A stretch of DNA of 8,373 nt from Planctomycetes bacterium GWF2_50_10 (GTDB taxonomy: Bacteria > Planctomycetota > Phycisphaerae > Sedimentisphaerales > GWF2-50-10), in the NCBI GenBank assembly GCA_001824635.1, contig MHYB01000055.1, positions 1-8,373 of the forward strand. The letters are read 5' to 3'. The position numbers and the translations under genes are program-made. Numbering within the stretch: position 1 is the first letter of the stretch; each line of letters starts with the position of its first letter. The notes below the pieces were generated by a model. The model made no database searches. It was not told the DNA's origin and saw only the letters and a program-made list of their open reading frames with translations. Positions 1 through 5,480 of the stretch are shown here, piece by piece.

Positions 1-819
1 GGTTCGCATGTATTCGTCTACTATTATGCCGCCCCGCGACCCGACAGCCAGCCCGGCATCCTTAGCCAGCCTGTTTTCAGGCCGAACGCCTATGGAAACA
101 AGTACCAATGAACAATCGACAGTTTCACCGCTGCCCAACTTTACTCGCAACCCGTCCTTCGATTGCTCTATCGCCGCAACAGCGTTACCAAGCCACAGAT
201 CAACACCGTGCGATCTCACTTGTGCCGCAACCGGCCAAGCCATTTCCGGATCAATGGGGCCAAACACCTGTTTATCGAGTTCGACCAAGGTAACTGCCAT
301 TTTGCGGTTTCGCAGGGCTTCAGCCATTTCCAAACCAATATACCCCCCGCCGATAATCACCGCCCGCGCGCCGCTATCTTTATCCACAACTGCTTTTATC
401 GCATCCATGTCGGCCATCGAGCGGAGAGTAAATACGTTGGGGCTGTTGATGCCGGGTATAGGCGGCCTGATCGGCTCGGCCCCGGGGCTTAAAATGAGTT
501 TGTCATAATCCTGGCGGTACTCCCTGCCGTTCGCAAGATCGCGCACGAGTACCTGCCGGGCCTGGCGATCTATCGAGATAATTTCGCACCGAGTGTGCAC
601 ATCTATATTAAACCGGGCTTTCATAGCCTGTGGCGTCTGGATAAGCAGTTTTGCGCGATCCGTGATCGTTTGGCCGATATGGTACGGCAGCCCGCAATTC
701 GCGAACGAAATATGCTCTCCCCGCTCAAATACCGTTATCTGGGCATCTTCATTAAGACGTCTTGCCCTTGCCGCCGCCGAAGCCCCGCCCGCTACACCGC
801 CGATTATCACCAGTTTCAT
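1..819 (-). CDS. FAD-dependent pyridine nucleotide-disulfide oxidoreductase, CoA-disulfide reductase / NADH oxidase type (3' end outside window)
   Basis: This is the N-terminal 273 residues of a two-dinucleotide-fold flavoprotein. The start at 819 is an ATG preceded by AGAGG six bases upstream. The FAD fold opens with VIIGGVAGGASAAAR (residues 4-18). The single-cysteine active site follows as SFANCGLPY (38-46, Cys42), the signature of CoA-disulfide reductases, NADH oxidases and NAD(P)H persulfide reductases, which cycle one Cys against FAD instead of using a CxxxxC pair. A second NAD(P)H-binding fold carries IIGGGYIGLEMAE (155-167). The last part in view (RLAKDAGLAVGSRGGIIVDEYMR) is the usual end of the FAD/NAD region. 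The dimerisation domain, and any C-terminal rhodanese or TusA domain seen in some relatives, would lie beyond the left edge. The gene is downstream of the arsR gene on the same strand, separated by about 160 bases holding a hairpin repeat. The exact substrate (CoA disulfide, persulfide, polysulfide or O2) cannot be decided from this part. Confidence 0.9.
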   Translation of the reverse strand, partial: MKLVIIGGVAGGASAAARARRLNEDAQITVFERGEHISFANCGLPYHIGQTITDRAKLLIQTPQAMKARFNIDVHTRCEIISIDRQARQVLVRDLANGREYRQDYDKLILSPGAEPIRPPIPGINSPNVFTLRSMADMDAIKAVVDKDSGARAVIIGGGYIGLEMAEALRNRKMAVTLVELDKQVFGPIDPEMAWPVAAQVRSHGVDLWLGNAVAAIEQSKDGLRVKLGSGETVDCSLVLVSIGVRPENRLAKDAGLAVGSRGGIIVDEYMRT

Positions 820-874
820 AGAATACCTCTTTATATTTTACTATTTTTTGCTCCGTAAAAAACCTTCCGTCTTC

Positions 875-963
875 AGCCCTGAAAGGGCAAAATTTGATAG
901 CCCAGGGTGGAGCGAAGCGAAGCCCTGGGTCAAAACCCACCATGTATAAAGCCCTGAAAGGGC
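875..963. repeat. Three-hairpin REP-like element, copy 1
   Basis: The unit AGCCCTGAAAGGGC occurs exactly twice, at 875-888 and 950-963. Each copy folds as a GCCCT/AGGGC stem with a GAA loop. Between them is a larger hairpin with 7-bp arms CCCAGGG (901-907) and CCCTGGG (923-929), whose loop contains GAGCGAAGCGAAG. The element lies between the arsR-family gene and the flavoprotein gene. A structurally similar copy is at 6925-7013. No run of T follows any of the hairpins, so a simple intrinsic terminator is unlikely. It could affect mRNA decay or partly attenuate transcription between the two minus-strand genes. I infer a REP/MITE-like mobile repeat; no transposase gene is in view. Confidence 0.75.
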
Positions 964-978
964 GAGATAAAATATTTT

Positions 979-1308
979 CTACAGAGCACTATTTTTAAGA
1001 TTGCAATTTTTGCGAATACATTCGATCACGCCGGTAGGCTGGGGAGCCGCTATTGTATAAAAAACTGTTCTGCCTCTTCGGCTGCTGTCCAGTAATCTGT
1101 GGCCTTTGAGCAGACGGAGATGATCACAGGTCTGATTCGGGCTTATCTCGCAAATCCTGGCTATCTCGTGGACGGGATACTCGCCCTGCATAAGAATATC
1201 GATCATCCGCAGGCGCACGGGATGAGCGAGCAGTTTGAGACAATCGGAGGCTTGTTCCAAAACCTCCATGGGCAGCAGATCAAGTTTTTCCTGATATTTC
1301 TTTGCCAT
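979..1308 (-). CDS. ArsR-family winged-helix transcriptional repressor
   Basis: This is a 109-residue protein of the size and layout of ArsR/SmtB repressors. It has an N-terminal helix, then CLKLLAHPVRLRMIDIL (residues 23-39), the classic 'LadptRlrIL' helix of the family. A helix-turn-helix follows around 45-68 (VHEIARICEIS, then CDHLRLLKGHRLL), and then the beta wing SSRRGRTVFYTI (75-86). The ELCVCDL metal site of ArsR is absent. Cysteines are at 23, 53, 61, 97 and 102, with the last two forming CIRKNC near the C terminus; thiol or metal sensing is possible but unproven. I chose the ATG at 1308 because CTCC on the plus strand (GGAG on the coding strand, 1316-1319) sits seven bases upstream. 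An in-frame GTG at 1326 lacks such a site and would fall before the predicted transcription start. It probably represses itself and the flavoprotein gene downstream. Confidence 0.88.
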   Translation of the reverse strand: MAKKYQEKLDLLPMEVLEQASDCLKLLAHPVRLRMIDILMQGEYPVHEIARICEISPNQTCDHLRLLKGHRLLDSSRRGRTVFYTIAAPQPTGVIECIRKNCNLKNSAL

Positions 1309-1327
1309 TGTGTTTCTCCAGTACACT

Positions 1328-1369
1328 AATATATCGTAAAGTCTAGATATGTCAAGTATCAGATATGTC
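1328..1369 (-). promoter_or_regulatory. Promoter and probable operator of the arsR-family gene
   Basis: On the minus strand there is a perfect -35 TTGACA (plus 1350-1355), a 16-bp spacer and a -10 TATATT (plus 1328-1333). Transcription would start near 1321, leaving a leader of about 13 bases that contains the GGAG ribosome site. The 9-mer GACATATCT (read on the minus strand) occurs twice, at plus 1345-1353 and 1361-1369, 16 bases apart centre to centre. The proximal copy overlaps the -35 box. ArsR repressors normally bind AT-rich sites over their own promoter, so this is a good autoregulatory operator candidate. The repeat is direct, whereas ArsR sites are more often inverted, so the exact site is inferred. 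Confidence 0.65.
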
Positions 1370-1402
1370 TTTTGTGATAATTACCGCAATCAGGCACTTG
1401 CC

Positions 1403-1426
1403 GCGAGTTTTCCCTCGCATTTTTTT
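1403..1426 (+). terminator. Weak intrinsic terminator-like hairpin
   Basis: GCGAG (1403-1407) and CTCGC (1414-1418) form a 5-bp stem with a six-base loop, followed by A and seven T. The shape matches a Rho-independent terminator on the plus strand, although the stem is short. No plus-strand gene lies upstream in the window. If real, it would stop antisense or divergent transcripts coming from the arsR side, insulating the ech operon. Confidence 0.3.
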
Positions 1427-1487
1427 AGTCTTTTGACGCTGCCCGACGTATACTTTTCGTGGATATCTTAATATTACAGGTTACAAG

Positions 1488-1624
1488 CTCGAAATCCAAA
1501 ACTCGAAGCTCGAAAAATGAATGTTCCAAACAAAACTCTCAGCAACCGTGCTCTTGTTTTAGTCATTTGAGTTTAGAATTTTGAATTTGTTTCGGATTAC
1601 GGAATTCGGGCTTCGGATTTCGAG
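1488..1624. repeat. 137-bp imperfect palindrome with CTCGAAATCC / GGATTTCGAG ends
   Basis: The outer arms CTCGAAATCC (1488-1497) and GGATTTCGAG (1615-1624) are perfect 10-bp inverted repeats. Inner arms AAATGA (1515-1520) and TCATTT (1563-1568) pair as well. The left side is rich in CTCGAA units and the right side in TTCGGA/TTCGGG units, so the whole could fold as a long irregular hairpin. I recall this composition as typical of dispersed intergenic repeats in Planctomycetota genomes. Function is unknown; a non-autonomous mobile element or a structured RNA are both possible. Confidence 0.6.
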
Positions 1625-1675
1625 ACCTTGCCAAAACCTGCTATCACATGGCGATGTAATACTAAGTTTTACCTC

Positions 1676-1719
1676 TTTTGTTGCCCGGCTTGGCCGGATT
1701 CCGAGTTTTCTCAACAAAA
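1676..1719. promoter_or_regulatory. Nested inverted repeat upstream of echA
   Basis: TTTTGTTG (1676-1683) and CAACAAAA (1712-1719) are perfect 8-bp inverted repeats. Inside them CCGGC (1685-1689) and GCCGG (1693-1697) form a tight 5-bp hairpin with a TTG loop. The structure ends 16 bases before the candidate ech -35 box. It could be a binding site for a dimeric regulator or, if transcription begins further upstream, a leader structure. No T-run follows, so it is not an obvious terminator. Confidence 0.4.
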
Positions 1720-1735
1720 TGCGCACAGTTTTTAG

Positions 1736-1764
1736 TTGATTTTGAATATTTAGCCCATTAGAGT
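1736..1764 (+). promoter_or_regulatory. Weak candidate promoter of the ech operon
   Basis: TTGATT (1736-1741), a 17-bp spacer and TAGAGT (1759-1764) match the sigma-70 consensus at four of six bases in each box. Transcription would begin near 1771, giving a leader of about 30 bases that contains AGGA at 1785-1788. The match is poor, so this promoter may need an activator or may not be the real one. Confidence 0.25.
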
Positions 1765-1801
1765 ATCCGCTTTATTTTATCTTTAGGACAGTATTAGAAT
1801 A

Positions 1802-3706
1802 ATGAATGATATAAATACTTTAGCCCTTCTGGGCGTAATTGCTGGCCCTGTAATATTTGCAGCCGCAATTTATTTCACAAAACAGACAAAACTTCGCAAT
1901 ATACTTGTGCTGGGAGCAGCATTACTGACGTCTGCACTCGGCATTTTCATTGCCGCATCCCCTTCGGCCAACGTCTATCCCGACAGCTGGGTTGTTTACG
2001 CCGGAGCGGGTCTGGAAATCGTGATGACCCTGGCGGTACTTGCGATCGCATACAATATAAGGAGCTGGGCAGTGGGCCTGTTCGGCACTATTCAGCTCGT
2101 GCTCGTCGTCATATCCGAATTCATGCACGGCGAGTCCTCAATTGGACCAGCCTTCGTAGTCGATGATCTTTCTCGCGTTATGGTCGCCATTGTCTCGGTA
2201 GTTGGCTCCTTAATACTGGTTTACTCGATCGGCTACATGAAAGAGCATGAACACCACGCCCCGGCAACAGCCCGCTCGACAAATACATTCATGTTCTTTC
2301 TGGTTGGGTTTATCGGCGCAATGAACGGGCTTGTACTGGCAAACGACATGAAATGGCTGGGCTGCTTCTTTGAAGCCACCACCATCTGCTCATTCGTCCT
2401 CATCGGCCATGACCGAACCCGCGAGGCAGCCAAGAATGCCGCCCGCGCTATCCTTATTAACAGTTTCGGCGGCGTAGCCCTTACAATCGGTGCATTCCTG
2501 GCCCTGCTTAAAGGGTCAACTCAGTATAGCGGCATTTTGTACCATGCGGACATAATCGCCTTTTCTTTTATAGCTCTTGCCGGGCTGGTGAAATCGGCAC
2601 AGATGCCGTTTCAAAGCTGGCTCCTTGGCGCCATGGTCGCTCCGACGCCCGTTTCAGCCCTGCTCCACTCGGCTACAATGGTAAATATCGGGGTTTATCT
2701 GGTTCTTCGAGCCGCCCCCGCTTTCGTGGGCACCAAACTAATGTATTTCATCGCGATCATCGGGGCTTTTTCATTCGCGGCCACCTCGGCACTGGCTATC
2801 GCCCAGAGCAACGGCAAAAAAGTGCTGGCCTATTCCACTATCGGAAACCTTGGCCTGATCTTCACCTGTGCCGGTATAGATTCTCCGCTTGGCTACTCAG
2901 CCGCTATTATGCTTCTTTGCTTCCATGCCGTTTCTAAGGGTCTGCTGTTCCTATGCATGGGAACTATCGAACAGAAGATCGGCTCTCGCGATATCGAGGA
3001 CATGGGATCCCTGCTTCGTGAAATGCCGCTTACGACGGTAATAACGCTTATCGGCATGGCATCGATGCTCGTGCCGCCCTTCGGCATGCTGCTGAGCAAA
3101 TGGCTTGCGATCGAAGCGGCAATAAGCTCTCCGATAGTGCTGCTGCTCGTAGTAATAGGAAGTGCCCTCACCGTTCTCTTCTGGGCGAAGTGGATCGGAC
3201 GAATCACGACAGTTTCATACCACCCCTGGTACACAATAGAACGCATCTCAATAAGCAAGCAGAGCGTCCTTGCGATCTTGGCAACGATTGTCGTAATCGC
3301 CGGCCTCGGAGCAATACTGTTATATCGCGATCTATTCGTCGATATCGCCATTAGGGCATATCAGGGAACTTACATTTCGCAAAGCGACATGAAATTATTC
3401 GAAGCCGCCGGAAACATCCCTTACTGGCCGTTCATGGCGTTTATCGGCCTTGCACTGGTAGCCGGTATATTGGCTTACTTCACCGTAAATGCCTCTAACG
3501 TGCGTGCGCCGTTCCTGTGCGGCGAAAACGTGCCCGGCTCGACTAAAACATACGAATTCCGCTCCGTCAAAGATTCCTCCCACCTGGCATGGTCGTCAAG
3601 CCTTTATCTTCGCCATATCTTTGAAGAATCAAAGACAACCATGTGGGCCAACCTTATCGCGGCTGTAATTATACTTTCAATGTTTGCTGCTATCGGAGTT
3701 TTATAA
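1802..3706 (+). CDS. echA: Ech hydrogenase subunit A, NuoL/Mrp-antiporter-like membrane subunit
   Basis: This 634-residue integral membrane protein is built of more than a dozen hydrophobic segments. It belongs to the NuoL/M/N-MrpA/D family that provides the ion-pumping path in group 4 hydrogenases and complex I. Visible family features are GYMKEHEH (144-151), a membrane glutamate in the segment WLGCFFEATTICSF (Glu191), Lys211, the signature GLVKSAQMPFQSWLLGAM (261-278, Lys264), ALLHSATMV (286-294, His289), NGKKVLAYSTIGNLG (337-351) and CFHAVSKG (373-380). The Lys/Glu/His residues correspond to the buried charged relay of the family. The C-terminal part, with APFLCGENVPG and a last hydrophobic helix, resembles Ech-type A subunits; the much longer CooM and HycC/HyfB-type partners do not fit as well. 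The ATG is preceded only by a distant AGGA (13-base gap). The gene heads the operon and ends three bases before echB. I am sure of the family and confident of the Ech assignment from gene order. Confidence 0.93.
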   Translation: MNDINTLALLGVIAGPVIFAAAIYFTKQTKLRNILVLGAALLTSALGIFIAASPSANVYPDSWVVYAGAGLEIVMTLAVLAIAYNIRSWAVGLFGTIQLVLVVISEFMHGESSIGPAFVVDDLSRVMVAIVSVVGSLILVYSIGYMKEHEHHAPATARSTNTFMFFLVGFIGAMNGLVLANDMKWLGCFFEATTICSFVLIGHDRTREAAKNAARAILINSFGGVALTIGAFLALLKGSTQYSGILYHADIIAFSFIALAGLVKSAQMPFQSWLLGAMVAPTPVSALLHSATMVNIGVYLVLRAAPAFVGTKLMYFIAIIGAFSFAATSALAIAQSNGKKVLAYSTIGNLGLIFTCAGIDSPLGYSAAIMLLCFHAVSKGLLFLCMGTIEQKIGSRDIEDMGSLLREMPLTTVITLIGMASMLVPPFGMLLSKWLAIEAAISSPIVLLLVVIGSALTVLFWAKWIGRITTVSYHPWYTIERISISKQSVLAILATIVVIAGLGAILLYRDLFVDIAIRAYQGTYISQSDMKLFEAAGNIPYWPFMAFIGLALVAGILAYFTVNASNVRAPFLCGENVPGSTKTYEFRSVKDSSHLAWSSSLYLRHIFEESKTTMWANLIAAVIILSMFAAIGVL

Positions 3707-3708
3707 AG

Positions 3709-4584
3709 ATGTCCGAAACAATAATTAAACTGCTCATCGCCATAGTTGCCGCACCACTTGTCGGAGCCATCATAGCCGGTCTCGACCGCAAAGTCACCGC
3801 ACGCATGCAGGGCCGAGTTGGCCCGCCCATCTTGCAGCCGATCTATGACGTGCTCAAACTGCTCATTAAGCAGCCGATATTCCTCAACCGCGTCCAGATC
3901 CTCTACGCGTTCATGCACCTGGCTTTCATGATGCTCACGCTTGTATTGCTCATCCTCGGCCAAGATCTGCTTCTTACGCTCTTCGTACATGCCTTCGCCA
4001 CAATTTCATTGATCCTTGGCGGCATGTGCGTCCGCTCGCCTTATAGCCGTATTGGTTCACAGCGAAAGACCCTCATGCTTCTCGCTTACGAACCTATTCT
4101 GGTGATAATGGTGGTGGGGATTTATCTTTCGCAGGGATCGTTCATGGCATCCGATGTCGTGGCCGCAGGTGCAAAACCCCTGCTCCTTTCGCTGCCGCTG
4201 GTCTTTATAGCATACATGATGGCCATGGCCATTGAACTCCAGAAGTCGCCTTTCGATGTCGCCTCGTCGCATCACGCACATCAGGAAATAGTCAAAGGCG
4301 TAACGCTTGAATACGCCGGCCCGTTCCTCGCAATCATCGAAATAGCCCATTTCTATGAAGTATTCCTGCTCTTTGCAGTTGTGTATTTCTTCTGGGCACC
4401 TTATAACCTCGCAAACGCCGCCGTCGGAATGGCACTGGCCGCCGGGGCATTTTTGTTCCATATCGTTTTGGACAACACTTTCGCAAGACTTCCTGCCATG
4501 TGGATCGTAAGGTTTATGTGGGTCATCGTTTTCCTCATGGCCACAACGAATATTATTTGGCTCTATAGATTAGGTACAATATGA
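3709..4584 (+). CDS. echB: Ech hydrogenase subunit B, NuoH-like membrane subunit
   Basis: This 291-residue protein has about eight membrane segments and belongs to the NuoH/HycD/EchB family, which anchors the hydrophilic arm to the membrane and forms part of the ion channel. Diagnostic stretches are the first loop LDRKVTARMQGRVGPP (25-40, followed by QPIYDVLK), SPYSRIGSQRK (110-120), and ELQKSPFDVASSHHAHQE (176-193), a form of the E-x-x-RxPFDxxE-type loop in which Ech and related hydrogenases have SHHAHQE. The C terminus has FARLPAMWIVRFMW (258-271). The ATG at 3709 is chosen because GGAG (3695-3698) lies ten bases upstream and the N terminus MSETIIKLLIAIVAAP fits the family. An in-frame upstream ATG at 3643 lies inside echA and would add a non-family peptide. 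The stop overlaps the echC start as ATGA. Confidence 0.94.
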   Translation: MSETIIKLLIAIVAAPLVGAIIAGLDRKVTARMQGRVGPPILQPIYDVLKLLIKQPIFLNRVQILYAFMHLAFMMLTLVLLILGQDLLLTLFVHAFATISLILGGMCVRSPYSRIGSQRKTLMLLAYEPILVIMVVGIYLSQGSFMASDVVAAGAKPLLLSLPLVFIAYMMAMAIELQKSPFDVASSHHAHQEIVKGVTLEYAGPFLAIIEIAHFYEVFLLFAVVYFFWAPYNLANAAVGMALAAGAFLFHIVLDNTFARLPAMWIVRFMWVIVFLMATTNIIWLYRLGTI

Positions 4585-5105
4585 GCGTATTAGCAAAATC
4601 ACCGTGGGTGGTACATTTTAACTGCAATAGCTGTAACGGTTGCGATATAGAATTCCTCGCATGCCTTTGCCCAACCTATGATGTCGAGCGCTTCGGCGTT
4701 GTCCATGTAGGCAACCCCAAGCACGCCGACATCCTCGTCGTTACCGGCTCGGTCAATCACCGCAACGCCAGGGTACTGGCAAACGTTTACCAGCAGATGC
4801 CAAGCCCCAAGGTCGTCGTCGCATGCGGCGTATGCACCTCCTCCGGCGGCATCTTCGCCGATTGCTATAACGTCCTCGGCGGCGTTGATAAGTTCATCCC
4901 CGTCGATGTCTTCGTCCCAGGCTGCCCGCCGCGCCCAGAGGCCATGATCGACGGCATCGTTAAAGCTGTCGGCATCTTAGCAGCCAAGGCAAAGGGAATT
5001 GAAACACCGGTAGCCGATAAACCCCGGATCACCGTCTCCCCCTCACCAAAGCCCGTCGATGAAACACCGGCACAGGAACCGGATGAAGTTGGAGCTGTAA
5101 AATAA
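4581..5105 (+). CDS. echC: Ech hydrogenase subunit C, [NiFe] small subunit (NuoB-like, proximal 4Fe-4S)
   Basis: This 174-residue soluble subunit transfers electrons from the ferredoxin subunit to the NiFe centre through one [4Fe-4S] cluster. Like other group 4 small subunits it has only the N-terminal cluster domain and no signal peptide. Cluster ligands are expected among CNSCNGCDIE (15-24, Cys18 and Cys21 as the CxxC pair), ACGVCTSSGG (81-90) and PGCPPRPE (113-120, Cys115). Residues from about 141 to the end form a Pro/Glu/Asp-rich tail (ETPVADKP, then DETPAQEP) with no cysteines, probably disordered. The gene overlaps echB by four bases, with TTAGGT six bases before the ATG, and its stop shares a base with the echD start (TAATG). 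Confidence 0.94.
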   Translation: MSVLAKSPWVVHFNCNSCNGCDIEFLACLCPTYDVERFGVVHVGNPKHADILVVTGSVNHRNARVLANVYQQMPSPKVVVACGVCTSSGGIFADCYNVLGGVDKFIPVDVFVPGCPPRPEAMIDGIVKAVGILAAKAKGIETPVADKPRITVSPSPKPVDETPAQEPDEVGAVK

Positions 5106-5479
5106 TGCTTACAAACGTAAAAGAAATCAGCCGTGATACCCTGCTCAACGAAGTGGCCGCGATGATGCCACAGGGCTACCGCTTCGTTACGATGACATGC
5201 GTCGATTGCGGCGAGTATCACGATATAATGTACCATTTCGACAAAGACTATGTCCTCTCAACCCTTCGCCTTAAACTGCTCAAGGGCCAAAAGCTCCCCA
5301 GCATCTCCGACATAATCTTCGCTGCGATAATAGTCGAAAACGAGATTCGCGACCTTTTCGGCATTCCCGTCAAAGGCCTTGCCCTCAATTATGAAGGCAG
5401 GTTCCTTCTGACCGAGGACGCCCCGATTGCGCCTTTTAACAAGCCCGTCGTTAACACAGAGACAAAGAGTAACAACTGA
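5105..5479 (+). CDS. echD: Ech hydrogenase subunit D, NuoC-like (30 kDa) subunit
   Basis: This 124-residue protein is related to the NuoC / 30-kDa subunit of complex I, which packs against the large subunit in the peripheral arm and has no cofactor of its own. The family core is visible as RFVTMTCVDCGEYHDIMYHF (26-45) and the signature IVENEIRDLFGIPVKGL (76-92), followed by RFLLTEDAP (99-107). It is short, as EchD subunits are, compared with the much longer NuoC or the HycE N-terminal domain. Cys32 and Cys35 make a CxxC that is not a standard cofactor site in the family. GGAG at 5091-5094 lies ten bases before the start, and the echE ATG begins two bases after the stop codon, consistent with translational coupling. 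Confidence 0.9.
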   Translation: MLTNVKEISRDTLLNEVAAMMPQGYRFVTMTCVDCGEYHDIMYHFDKDYVLSTLRLKLLKGQKLPSISDIIFAAIIVENEIRDLFGIPVKGLALNYEGRFLLTEDAPIAPFNKPVVNTETKSNN

Positions 5480-5480
5480 T

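Larger units (their letters stand above)
1309..1801. other. Long gene-free region upstream of echA
   Basis: About 490 bases separate the divergent arsR and ech genes and hold no credible coding frame. From left to right it contains the arsR promoter with repeated GACATATCT motifs, a weak terminator-like hairpin (1403-1426), a 137-bp imperfect palindrome (1488-1624), a nested inverted repeat (1676-1719), and a weak candidate promoter for the ech operon (1736-1764). Each has its own entry. The segment 1427-1487 shows nothing I can name. Confidence 0.8.

Noticed and set aside
8..508. 166-residue open frame on the plus strand
   Set aside because: It is antisense to the clear flavoprotein on the minus strand and its product is low-complexity, with no recognisable domain.
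752..943. 63-residue open frame on the minus strand covering the flavoprotein start
   Set aside because: Its C-terminal part is a shifted-frame reading of the flavoprotein's glycine-rich FAD motif; the true frame starts at 819 and stays open to the window edge.
875..963. CRISPR array from the two identical 14-bp repeats
   Set aside because: There are only two copies, each repeat is self-complementary, and the spacer between them is itself a hairpin that recurs in the second element.
1433..1454. TTGACG and TATACT as a plus-strand promoter
   Set aside because: The spacer is only 10 bases, too short for a sigma-70 promoter.
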